DNA of 64,000 nucleotides from Glacieibacterium arshaanense (GTDB lineage Bacteria > Pseudomonadota > Alphaproteobacteria > Sphingomonadales > Sphingomonadaceae): NCBI RefSeq assembly GCF_004681125.1, contig NZ_SIHO01000003.1:276122-340121 (forward strand). Direction: 5' to 3'. Position numbers and translations under genes: made by a program. Shown here piece by piece: positions 24,526 to 32,513 of this stretch (within the stretch, counting starts at the first letter, position 1; every line of letters begins with the position of its first letter). The notes under the pieces were generated by a model. The model was not told the DNA's origin. It made no database searches and was given only the letters and a program-made list of their open reading frames with translations.

Positions 24526-25593
24526 ATGCGCCTGCTGCTCATCACCTCGCGCGAAACCAAACGCTGGGTGCTGCCCAAGGGCAACCCCATCGACGGCCTC
24601 GACCCGCATCTCGCGGCAGCCGCCGAAGCCTATGAAGAAGCCGGGATTTCGGGTTTTGTCTGCCCCACGCCCGTCGGCAACTATGCCTATGACAAGCGCC
24701 GCCGCAACGGCAGCGTCATCCGTGCCACAGTCGATGTCTATCCGATGGCATTCATCACCCAGCTCGAAACCTGGCCAGAAGCCCACCAGCGCACGACGCA
24801 ATGGTTCACGCTGGCCGACGCCGCCGCCGCGGTCGAGGAAGCGGAACTTAAGTCAATAATTGCCGGCTTTCGCCAGCCCGAACCCCAGCCCAGCCGTCCG
24901 GCACGCGCTGTCGAAACCGTCCGCCGGCATCTGCATGAAAGGATTCCGCCCTTGCAATGGTTCCAGGCGCTGATGCCCAAGTCGGGGCACTTCTTCGAAC
25001 ACTTCGAAAGCCATGCGCGGACGCTGGTCGCCGGCGCCGATGCGCTGGCCAAGCTGCTACAGGGTGGTGACAACATCGCTGCCAATGCGCAGATGATCTA
25101 CGACCTTGAACAACAGGCCGACGACATCGCGCGCGCCGTGCTGCAGGACGTGCGCCGCACCTTTGTGACGCCGTTCGACCGCTCGGCGATCACCAGCCTG
25201 ATCGGCTCGATGGACGATGCCATCGACCAGATGAACGCCACCGCCAAGTCGATCACGCTGTTCGAAGTCAAGAAGTTCGACCCGGCGATGGTCGATATGG
25301 CGGCGCTGATTGTCGAAGCAGCGCGGGTCACAGCCGAAGCCATTCCGCTGCTGCGCTCACTCGGCCCCAATAGCGCGCGATTGCACGACCTGACCGCGCG
25401 CCTCATCAAGATCGAAGGTGATGCCGACGATATCCATGATGCCGGCGTCAAGGCGCTATTCAAGGCGCACCGCAAGGCCGATGCGATGGACTTCGTCGTC
25501 GGTCGCGAAATCTACAGCCACCTCGAAAAGGTCGTCGACCGCTTCGAAGATGTCGCCAACGAGATTCAGGGTCTCGTGATCGACCACGCGTGA
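24526..25593 (+). CDS. Nudix hydrolase fused to DUF47 (PhoU-like) phosphate-transport regulator
   Basis: 355 residues from the first in-frame ATG. Residues 1 to about 115 are a Nudix domain (WVLPKGNPIDG, then the Nudix-box core AAAEAYEEAGISG); about 145-355 are DUF47/PhoU-like, all-alpha (FEHFESHARTLVAGADALAK, DLEQQADDIARAVLQDVRRT). The residues INQIAALPYRRDPDGD, needed for the first Nudix strand, are encoded upstream of this ATG in frame, back to a TAG at 24448 with no ATG, GTG or TTG, so initiation may use a rare codon (ATC 24478 or ATT 24487) after AAGGGG. A TTG at 24952 with GAAAGGA before it could separately start the DUF47 part. The PiT gene follows 16 bases later; DUF47 proteins are usual PiT partners. 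Confidence 0.85.
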   Translation: MRLLLITSRETKRWVLPKGNPIDGLDPHLAAAAEAYEEAGISGFVCPTPVGNYAYDKRRRNGSVIRATVDVYPMAFITQLETWPEAHQRTTQWFTLADAAAAVEEAELKSIIAGFRQPEPQPSRPARAVETVRRHLHERIPPLQWFQALMPKSGHFFEHFESHARTLVAGADALAKLLQGGDNIAANAQMIYDLEQQADDIARAVLQDVRRTFVTPFDRSAITSLIGSMDDAIDQMNATAKSITLFEVKKFDPAMVDMAALIVEAARVTAEAIPLLRSLGPNSARLHDLTARLIKIEGDADDIHDAGVKALFKAHRKADAMDFVVGREIYSHLEKVVDRFEDVANEIQGLVIDHA

Positions 25594-25609
25594 AGCCGCC
25601 GGGGACACC

Positions 25610-26611
25610 ATGGGCAATCTGACCTTCCCGCTGCTCGTCACGCTGATTGCGGTGGCGCTGGCGTTCGACTTTTTGAACGGCCTCCACGACGCCGCCAACT
25701 CGATCGCCACCGTCGTCTCGACGCGCGTGCTGCGGCCGCATCACGCCGTCGCCTGGGCGGCGTTCTTCAACTTCATCGCCTTCCTGTTCTTCGGGCTGCA
25801 CGTCGCTGAAACGGTGGGCAAGGGCATCGTCAACCCCGACATCGTCGATGCCGCCGTCATCTTCGGTGCACTGATGGGGGCGATCGCCTGGAACGTCATC
25901 ACCTGGATCGCCGGCATCCCGTCATCGAGCAGCCATGCGCTGATCGGCGGGCTGGTCGGTGCGGGACTGGCGAAGGCCGGCAGTCCGGCGATCGTCTGGG
26001 CCGGCGTTACCAAGACCGCCAGCGCCATCGTGCTGTCGCCCGCGACCGGCTTCGTGCTAGCGCTGCTGCTGACGCTCATTGTCGCCTGGGCCTGCGTGCG
26101 GATGACGCCACTCGCCGCCGACCGGCGCTTCCGCAAGTTGCAGCTGTTGTCGGCCGCCGCCTACTCGCTGGGCCACGGCGGCAATGACGCGCAGAAGACC
26201 ATGGGGATCATCGCGGTGCTGCTCTATTCGCAGGGCATGCTCGGCGGCGAGTTCCACGTGCCGTTCTGGGTGGTCATCAGCTGCCAGCTGGCGATGGCGC
26301 TCGGCACGCTGTTCGGCGGCTGGCGCATCGTCCACACCATGGGCTCCAAAATCACCCGGCTGACGCCGCCGCAGGGCTTTGCCGCCGAAACCGGCGGCGC
26401 CATCACGCTGTTCGCTGCAACCGCGCTTGGCGTGCCGGTGTCCACCACGCACACCATCACCGGCGCCATCATCGGCGTCGGCGCATCGCGGCGCACCTCT
26501 GCGGTGCGCTGGAATGTCGCGAGCAGCATCGTGGTCGCGTGGATCGTCACGCTGCCCGCCGCCGGGTTGATTGCCGCAGGCTTCTACAAGCTGGCGATGC
26601 TGTTCGCGTGA
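25610..26611 (+). CDS. pit: PiT-family inorganic phosphate transporter
   Basis: 333 residues, about ten transmembrane segments. Both PiT signatures are present: FDFLNGLHDAANSIATVVST near residue 22 and SLGHGGNDAQKTMGIIA near residue 187. It imports phosphate (as metal-phosphate) with protons. The DUF47 protein upstream probably modulates it. Its TGA overlaps the GTG start of the methyltransferase (GTGA at 26608-26611). Confidence 0.95.
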   Translation: MGNLTFPLLVTLIAVALAFDFLNGLHDAANSIATVVSTRVLRPHHAVAWAAFFNFIAFLFFGLHVAETVGKGIVNPDIVDAAVIFGALMGAIAWNVITWIAGIPSSSSHALIGGLVGAGLAKAGSPAIVWAGVTKTASAIVLSPATGFVLALLLTLIVAWACVRMTPLAADRRFRKLQLLSAAAYSLGHGGNDAQKTMGIIAVLLYSQGMLGGEFHVPFWVVISCQLAMALGTLFGGWRIVHTMGSKITRLTPPQGFAAETGGAITLFAATALGVPVSTTHTITGAIIGVGASRRTSAVRWNVASSIVVAWIVTLPAAGLIAAGFYKLAMLFA

Positions 26612-27225
26612 CCGCCAGCGCCGACGACGCGACGCTGGCCTTTTATGCCCGCGAGGCGCCCGACTATGTGGCGAGCGGCTTCGATGGTGCCTCGCGTCAT
26701 CTCCCGGGCTTCCTGCAACGCCTCAAACCCGGCGCGCGCCTCCTCGAACTCGGATGCGGTGGCGGACGCGATGCCGAGGCCATGCTGCAACAGGGCTTCG
26801 ATGTCGTCCCCACCGACGGTGTCCCCGAAATGGCACAGAAAGCTGCCGAACGACTGGGCATCCCCGTCGCGGTCATGCGCTTCGACGAGTTGGTGGCCGA
26901 CACCGAATATGATGCCGTCTGGGCGCATGCCAGCTTGCTGCATGTGCCGCGCGCCGGACTGGTGCCGGTGCTGGCGTCGATCCACCGCGCGCTGCGGCCC
27001 GGCGGGCTGCACTTTGCCTGCTACAAGGCGGGCGGCACCGAGGCGCGCGACCGCTTTGACCGTCTGAACAATCATCTTTCGCTTGAACAGGCGCGCGCCG
27101 CCTATCGCGCCGCCGCACCGTGGCGCATCATCGAAACCCAAAGCTATATGGGCGGCGGCTACGACGGCGTACAGGGCCCATGGATTTCGATCATAGTCGA
27201 AAGGGCCTCCGGCGGGCAGGCCTAA
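26608..27225 (+). CDS. Class I SAM-dependent methyltransferase
   Basis: 205 residues from a GTG that overlaps the PiT stop. SAM-binding motif I RLLELGCGGGRDAEAM (about residues 43-58), motif II VPTDGVPEMAQKA, and YDAVWAHASLLHVPR. The substrate is unknown; the family resembles tellurite-resistance/Tehb-like methyltransferases. The last seven residues, RASGGQA, are encoded by the outer arm of repeat copy 7, so the original C-terminus has been replaced or extended. Confidence 0.88.
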   Translation: MTASADDATLAFYAREAPDYVASGFDGASRHLPGFLQRLKPGARLLELGCGGGRDAEAMLQQGFDVVPTDGVPEMAQKAAERLGIPVAVMRFDELVADTEYDAVWAHASLLHVPRAGLVPVLASIHRALRPGGLHFACYKAGGTEARDRFDRLNNHLSLEQARAAYRAAAPWRIIETQSYMGGGYDGVQGPWISIIVERASGGQA

Positions 27226-27298
27226 GGCCTGCACCCATTTGAAGAGCGCCAAATAACCGGGTCCAGGGGCACGCCCCCTGCCCGCCGGAGGCGCTTTA
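27200..27298. repeat. Interspersed nested palindrome, copy 7
   Basis: A full copy. Its left arm is translated as the end of the methyltransferase; its right end carries the TAA of cysH. Inner palindromes: GGCCTAAGGCC (left), GGGGCACGCCCC (right). The spacer TTTGAAGAGCGCCAAATAA is the reverse complement of that in copy 1. Confidence 0.95.
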
Positions 27299-28033
27299 AA
27301 ATACCGGATCTTCAGCCGGGACGTGGATGCCGCACTCGTTCTTGTCCCAGCCGCGCCAGCGGCCGGCGCGCGGGTCTTCGCCGGGCAACACTTTCGACGT
27401 GCACGGCACGCAGCCGATCGACGGATAGCCTTGCGCTTCAAGCGGGTGCGGCGGCAGCTCGGCGGCCACGAAATGCGCGCTGATGCGGTCCTTGTCCCAG
27501 TCGGCGAGCGGGTTGATCTTCAACCGACCCTCATCGAGTTCGAACTTGGGCAGGCCGCCGCGGCCGGTCTGGAAACCCTTGCGGCCCGAAATCCACGCAT
27601 CGAAACCGGCAAGCGCGCGGCGCAGCGGTTCGACCTTGCGGATGTCGCAGCAGCCGTCGGGATCATAGCTCCAGCGCAGGCTGGTCGCGTCCTTTTCAGC
27701 CAGAATGCGCGGGTTGGGGCGGTATTCGCGCAGGTCGAGCAGCCCGAGCTTTTCGGCGAGTTCGTCGCGGTAGGCGAGCGTTTCGCCGAAGATCTTCTGG
27801 GTGTTGACGAAGATCACCGGCACCGCCTTGTCGATGCCCGCGACCAGATGCAGCAGCACCGCCGATTCAGTCCCGAACGACGACACCGCCGCGACGCGGC
27901 CGTGCAGTTCGCCCAGCAGCTCGGGCAACCAGACGTCGGTCGCCACGCCGTCAAAGCGCGCGTTGAGCGCGTCGACGTCGGCCTGCGTAAACGCCGGTGC
28001 GGTATCGATAATGTCGACCGCGCGGCTAGCCAT
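27296..28033 (-). CDS. cysH: Assimilatory adenylyl-sulfate reductase, Fe-S type
   Basis: 245 residues from the ATG at 28033. PAPS-reductase fold with the SSFGTESAVLLHL nucleotide loop. It has both cysteine pairs of the iron-sulfur APS-reducing type (GCCDIRKVEPL and GCVPCTSKV) and the catalytic Cys in NECGIHVP near the end. The reaction reduces APS to sulfite plus AMP with thioredoxin. Last gene of the minus-strand sulfur operon; its start overlaps the DUF934 gene by 8 bases. Confidence 0.95.
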   Translation of the reverse strand: MASRAVDIIDTAPAFTQADVDALNARFDGVATDVWLPELLGELHGRVAAVSSFGTESAVLLHLVAGIDKAVPVIFVNTQKIFGETLAYRDELAEKLGLLDLREYRPNPRILAEKDATSLRWSYDPDGCCDIRKVEPLRRALAGFDAWISGRKGFQTGRGGLPKFELDEGRLKINPLADWDKDRISAHFVAAELPPHPLEAQGYPSIGCVPCTSKVLPGEDPRAGRWRGWDKNECGIHVPAEDPVF

Positions 28034-28514
28034 GACGCAGCGCCCAGACCGGCGCTGCGGCATCGGCGGCCTTTTGGTAGACATGGGGGAAGCGGGCCAG
28101 TGCGGCGGCGACATCGTCGGGATTGAGCGGCTTGGCCGGGGCGAAGCTGTCGAAGCCGACGCGGCGCATGAAATTGATCTGGTCGACCAGCACATCGCCC
28201 GCGGCGCGCAGTTCACCGGTGTAGCCGGCTTCGCGCAGGATGCGCGCCGCCGAATAACCGCGACCGTCGCGGTATTTGGGGAAGCTGACCTCGATCAGCC
28301 GCAGCCGCGCCAGATGCGGCACCAGTGCACGCGCATCGTCGGCGGGGTCGACGCGCACTGCGGCCGCATTGCTGTCGCCGCCAAAGTCGGCAAATGCCAC
28401 GACCGGGCCGTCGAACGCCACGTCATCGCGCCAGCGCAGCACGGCGGCAGTCGCCGGCGTCGCGCGCGGATGCGGGTTCTGCGCCAGCTTCACGCTATCC
28501 TGGACGTCAACCAT
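28026..28514 (-). CDS. DUF934 family protein of sulfate assimilation
   Basis: 162 residues from the ATG at 28514. DUF934 block: DDARALVPHLARLRLIEVSF, KYRDGRGYSAARILRE, GYTGELRAAGDVLVDQINFM. The family nearly always occurs beside cysH and cysI, where it is presumed to help sulfite reduction. It overlaps both neighbours (cysI by 8 bases, cysH by 8). Confidence 0.92.
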   Translation of the reverse strand: MVDVQDSVKLAQNPHPRATPATAAVLRWRDDVAFDGPVVAFADFGGDSNAAAVRVDPADDARALVPHLARLRLIEVSFPKYRDGRGYSAARILREAGYTGELRAAGDVLVDQINFMRRVGFDSFAPAKPLNPDDVAAALARFPHVYQKAADAAAPVWALRHG

Positions 28515-30144
28515 ATACGGCCTCCTTGAACGGCTCGGCACCGACGCGGCGATACGCGTCGAGAAACCGCTCTTGCGGGTTGAGCCTCAGGGCCCGGTAA
28601 GCTTCGATGACCTTTTCGACGGCATCGACGACACCCTCTTCGGAAAAACCCGGGCCGAGAATCTTGGCGAGGCTGGTATCTTCGGCACCCGAGCCGCCCA
28701 ATGACAGCTGGTACGATTCTTCGCCCTTGCGGTCGACGCCCAGGATGCCGATGTGGCCAGCGTGATGGTGGCCGCAGGCGTTGATGCAGCCCGAAATCTT
28801 GATCTTGAGCTCGCCGATGTCGTGCTGGCGGTCGAGGTTGGCGAAGCGCACCGCAATCGACTGCGCCACCGGAATCGAGCGGGCATTGGCGAGCGCGCAA
28901 TAGTCGAGGCCAGGGCACGCGATGATGTCGGTAACCAGATCGAGGTTCGGCGTCGCCAGATCAGCGGCGGCGAGCGCACTCCATAGTGCGTGCAACTGGT
29001 CCTTGCGGACGTCGGCCAGCACGAGGTTTTGGCTGTGCGTGACGCGGATTTCGTCGAAGCTGTATTTGGCAGCCAAGTCGGCAATCAATTCCATCTGCTC
29101 GGCCGAGGCATCGCCGGGGATGCCGCCAACAGGCTTCAGGCTGATCGTCGCGATCGCATAGCCCGGCACCTTGTGCGCGGCGACATTGTGATCGACCCAG
29201 ACAGCGAAATCGGGGTCCGACCGGTCGATGCTGTCGGGGGCGGCCGCATCATATGCCGGCGGTGCGAACTGCGCCTTGATACGCTCGTATTCGGCCGTCG
29301 GTGCATCGAGCGCCAGCGGTTCGAGCAGCGCCCATTCGGCCTCGACCTGTCGGGTGAATTCCTCGGCGCCGATTTCGTGGACGAGGATCTTGATGCGCGC
29401 CTTGTAGATATTGTCGCGGCGGCCGTAGCGGTTGTAGACGCGCAGGATCGCCTCGCAGTAGCTCAGATACTGGCTGACGGGGATGAATTCGCGGATCACC
29501 GGTGCGATGAACGGCGTGCGGCCCATGCCGCCACCGACGAAGACGCGGAAGCCCAATTCACCTGCCGCATTGCGGTGCAGCTGCAGGCCAATGTCGTGCA
29601 GCTTGACGGCGGCGCGGTCATGGTCGCTCGCGGTGACGGCGATCTTGAACTTACGCGGCAGGAAGCTGAATTCGGGGTGGAAGCTCGACCACTGCCGCAG
29701 CAGTTCGGCATAGGGGCGCGGATCGGCAACTTCGTCAGCGGCGCTGCCGGCGAACTGGTCGGAGCTGATGTTGCGGATGCAGTTGCCGCTGGTCTGGATG
29801 GCGTGCATTTCGACTGCCGCCAACTCGGCGAGCAGGTCGGGCGCCTGTTCGAGCTTGATCCAGTTGTATTGGATATTCTGGCGCGTGGTGAAGTGGCCGT
29901 AACCACGGTCATACTTTCGCGCGATGCCGCCGAGGATGCGCATCTGCGTCCCCGACAGCGTACCATAGGGAATCGCAACACGCAGCATATAGGCGTGCAG
30001 CTGCAGATACAGCCCGTTCATCAACCGCAGCGGCTTGAACTGGTCCTCGGTGATTTCGTGCGCCAACCGGCGCTTCACCTGGTCGCGGAACTCGTCGACG
30101 CGGGCGTCGACCAGCGCCTGGTCATATTGATCGTAGCGATACAT
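28507..30144 (-). CDS. cysI: Sulfite/nitrite reductase, siroheme [4Fe-4S] subunit
   Basis: 545 residues. Two ferredoxin-like domains (LYLQLHAYMLRVAIPYGTLS, later DEIRVTHSQNLVLADV) and two siroheme/Fe-S domains. Cluster ligands: CPGLDYC and, about 35 residues later, SGCINACGHHHAG; TSGNCIRNISSD binds siroheme. Reduces sulfite to sulfide in the cytosol. Siroheme is supplied through cobA two genes upstream. Its start overlaps the stop of the DUF2849 gene by one base. Confidence 0.95.
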   Translation of the reverse strand: MYRYDQYDQALVDARVDEFRDQVKRRLAHEITEDQFKPLRLMNGLYLQLHAYMLRVAIPYGTLSGTQMRILGGIARKYDRGYGHFTTRQNIQYNWIKLEQAPDLLAELAAVEMHAIQTSGNCIRNISSDQFAGSAADEVADPRPYAELLRQWSSFHPEFSFLPRKFKIAVTASDHDRAAVKLHDIGLQLHRNAAGELGFRVFVGGGMGRTPFIAPVIREFIPVSQYLSYCEAILRVYNRYGRRDNIYKARIKILVHEIGAEEFTRQVEAEWALLEPLALDAPTAEYERIKAQFAPPAYDAAAPDSIDRSDPDFAVWVDHNVAAHKVPGYAIATISLKPVGGIPGDASAEQMELIADLAAKYSFDEIRVTHSQNLVLADVRKDQLHALWSALAAADLATPNLDLVTDIIACPGLDYCALANARSIPVAQSIAVRFANLDRQHDIGELKIKISGCINACGHHHAGHIGILGVDRKGEESYQLSLGGSGAEDTSLAKILGPGFSEEGVVDAVEKVIEAYRALRLNPQERFLDAYRRVGAEPFKEAVYG

Positions 30145-30440
30145 CAGGCAGCCTTTGTCTGATCGGGATGTGGTGCAGCAGCACGCGCGAGGTCAGCGCG
30201 CACCGTCGGGCCGAAGCCGCGAATGCGCTCGCGCATCGTGCGCGGACGCGGCGGACTGCCGGCCTCGGCTTCAATAATATTGGGGTCGTTGACGTTTTCC
30301 GCCGCGACCACTTCCGCCAGCAGCGCATCGCCCTCGGCGCCCAGCGCCACGGCATCGGCGAGGTTCAGGCTCCAGCCCTTGCCGCTCCACCAGATGACAT
30401 CGCCGGTCAGCGTGTCATTGGCCGTCAACAATCGAATCAC
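30144..30440 (-). CDS. DUF2849 domain protein
   Basis: 98 residues. DUF2849 block: LTANDTLTGDVIWWSGKGWS, ADAVALGAEGDALLAEV, and VNDPNIIEAE. The C-terminal third is Arg/Pro-rich with ERIRGFGPTVRADL. In alphaproteobacteria it is found between siroheme methyltransferase and sulfite reductase genes, as here; a role in delivering or controlling siroheme enzyme assembly is inferred only. It overlaps cobA by four bases. Confidence 0.9.
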   Translation of the reverse strand: MIRLLTANDTLTGDVIWWSGKGWSLNLADAVALGAEGDALLAEVVAAENVNDPNIIEAEAGSPPRPRTMRERIRGFGPTVRADLARAAAPHPDQTKAA

Positions 30441-31207
30441 GCGTTCACTCCTTCAGAAACCTGGCGCAGCACGCTGTCGGCAATGCCGAGCCGTGCCACT
30501 GCACCCACCACCAGCAATGCCGGTGAAATCACCTTCTCGCGCGCCACCGTGCCGCCGAGGTCGGCGAGCAACGTCCGCAGAACGCGGCTGCCCGGCAAGG
30601 TGCCACGTTCGAGCACGGCGCACGGTGTATCGGGTGCCAGCCCGTCAGCCATCAACTTGTCTGAAATCGCCTCGGCGGCAGTGACGCCCATGTAGATGAC
30701 GAGCGTGCGGCCAACACCCGCGAGGCCCGCCCAATTCTGTTCGGTCAGGCCCTTGCACTGGCCCGCGACGAAGGTGACGGATGAGGCATGGTCGCGGTGC
30801 GTCAGCGGCATCAGTGCCGCAGCCGCCGCACCCAATGCCGACGACACGCCGGGAATGACCTCGACCGCCACACCGGCAGCGTCACAGGCTTCGACTTCCT
30901 CGCCGCCCCGCCCGAAAATGAATGGGTCGCCGCCTTTCAGGCGCACCACGACATTGCCGGCCTGCGCCTCGGCCACCAGCAGCGTGCCGATGGCATCTTG
31001 CGGCAAGGTATGGCGCGCGCGCTTCTTCGACACATCGATGCGCCGCGCGCCGGGCGCAAGATCGAGCACAGCGGGATCGATCAGCCCGTCATGCACCACC
31101 ACATCCGCCGCCGCCAACGCGCGCGCCGCGCGCAGCGTCAGCAGATCAGGCGCACCGGGGCCGGCACCGACAAGGATGACGCGACCATATGAGGACGAAG
31201 TTTCCAT
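30437..31207 (-). CDS. cobA: Uroporphyrinogen-III C-methyltransferase
   Basis: 256 residues, a stand-alone SUMT (no CysG dehydrogenase/ferrochelatase domain). Motifs: VGAGPGAPDLLTLRAARAL, LKGGDPFIFGRGGEE, GVSSALGAAAAALMPLTHRD and the C-terminal GRTLVIYMG. It methylates uroporphyrinogen III twice to precorrin-2, here on the route to siroheme for CysI. First gene of the minus-strand sulfur operon, divergent from the MBL-rhodanese gene. Confidence 0.95.
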   Translation of the reverse strand: METSSSYGRVILVGAGPGAPDLLTLRAARALAAADVVVHDGLIDPAVLDLAPGARRIDVSKKRARHTLPQDAIGTLLVAEAQAGNVVVRLKGGDPFIFGRGGEEVEACDAAGVAVEVIPGVSSALGAAAAALMPLTHRDHASSVTFVAGQCKGLTEQNWAGLAGVGRTLVIYMGVTAAEAISDKLMADGLAPDTPCAVLERGTLPGSRVLRTLLADLGGTVAREKVISPALLVVGAVARLGIADSVLRQVSEGVNA

Positions 31208-31283
31208 GCCGCCGAAATGGGCGCTTGGGCGGCGAAATCAAAGCAAGCGATTCTTGGGGCGGCACAAGCCTGGCGATTGTATA

Positions 31284-31379
31284 AGGGCGCGCCTCGCGGG
31301 CAGACCTGAGGCCTGCACGCAATTGAAAAGTGTTTGAAAAATGGGTGCAGGCCTCAGGACCGCCCGCCGGAGGCTCTTC
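31284..31379. repeat. Interspersed nested palindrome, copy 8 (degenerate)
   Basis: The left arm is eroded (GCCTCGCGGGCAGACCTGAG) and the right arm carries GGACCGCCCGCCGGAGGCTCTTC. It lies in the divergent spacer between cobA and the MBL-rhodanese gene, an unusual place for the family. Confidence 0.8.
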
Positions 31380-31426
31380 TCTGGCCTTTTGCTTCACGCT
31401 ATCCTGTCAAAAATGGGGAGGCGGCG

Positions 31427-32458
31427 ATGATCTTCGAGCAAATCGTTACCGGCGGGTGCCAGTCGTATCTGATGGGCTGTCCCGAACGTTGCGCCGCCGT
31501 CGTTATCGATCCCGAGGCGAGCCAGATCGACCGTTATCTTGGGCTGGCGGCGAAGGACGGCCTGCGCATCCATTATGTCATCGACACGCACACGCATGCC
31601 GACCATTTCAGCGGCGCGCGGGCGCTGAAGGCCGAAACCGGCGCGCTAATCGTCATGAACAAGCTCAGTCCGTTTCCATTTGCCGACCTGCGGCTTGATG
31701 ACGGCGAGATTTTGAAAGTCGGCGAGCTCAAGTTGCAGGCGCTGTTGACGCCGGGGCATACGCGCGATTCGATGTGCATCCTGGCGGGCGACCGGGTGTT
31801 TACCGGCGATACCTTGCTGATCGGTGGCACCGGCCGCAGCGACCTGCCGACCGGCAACCCCGACCAGCTCTACGACAGTCTGTTCAACCGCCTGCTCAAG
31901 CTGCCGCCCGAAACTTTGGTCTACCCGGCGCACGATTATAAGGGCCGCAGCCACAGCGACATCGGCACCGAAATCGCCGGCAACCCGCGCCTGCAAAAGA
32001 CCGACCGCGCCGAATTCATTGCGATGATGGAGCATCTCGACCTTGCCGCGCCGACGCATCTGACCGAGGCGCTGCGCACCAATTTGTCGGGCGCCAAGAC
32101 CGTCGCCGGGCTGCTCGCCGAGGCAGCGGCGCGCGTGCCGTTCGTGGCGATGGACGATCTGGCGGCGGCGATCGACGCGGGGAATACCGGCTACACGCTG
32201 CTCGATGTGCGTGAGAAGGATGCCTTCGACGCCGGCCACATCACCGGGGCGTTGCACCTGCCGCGCGGCCAACTCGAACTGCGCGTCAACGACATGCTGC
32301 CCGACCCGACGGCGCGCATCCTGACGATCTGCGAATTCGGCCGCATCTCGACACTGGCCGCCGCCACGCTGCGCGACCTCGGCTTCACCCGCGCCGCCGC
32401 GCTCGACGGCGGCGTCAAGGCGTGGCGCGAAGCCGGACTGCCGCTGGTCGGCGGGTAG
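31427..32458 (+). CDS. Persulfide dioxygenase-like MBL protein fused to rhodanese
   Basis: 343 residues from the ATG at 31427, which has GGGGAGG in front. Residues 1 to about 235: ETHE1-type metallo-beta-lactamase fold, THTHADHF (His55, His57, Asp59, His60), LLTPGHTRDSMC, FTGDTLLIGGTGRSDLPTG, and VYPAHDYKGR. Residues about 255-343: rhodanese domain, DVREKDAFDAGHI and active-site Cys302 in ICEFGRIS. The fusion would oxidise glutathione persulfide to sulfite and exchange sulfane sulfur, in the cytosol. The assimilatory operon that uses sulfite lies divergently beside it. Confidence 0.93.
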   Translation: MIFEQIVTGGCQSYLMGCPERCAAVVIDPEASQIDRYLGLAAKDGLRIHYVIDTHTHADHFSGARALKAETGALIVMNKLSPFPFADLRLDDGEILKVGELKLQALLTPGHTRDSMCILAGDRVFTGDTLLIGGTGRSDLPTGNPDQLYDSLFNRLLKLPPETLVYPAHDYKGRSHSDIGTEIAGNPRLQKTDRAEFIAMMEHLDLAAPTHLTEALRTNLSGAKTVAGLLAEAAARVPFVAMDDLAAAIDAGNTGYTLLDVREKDAFDAGHITGALHLPRGQLELRVNDMLPDPTARILTICEFGRISTLAAATLRDLGFTRAAALDGGVKAWREAGLPLVGG

Positions 32459-32513
32459 TGCCGCCCGGCGAAGCCGGTTGTCATCGCCGCGCAAAACGCC
32501 CATTTGAACACCA

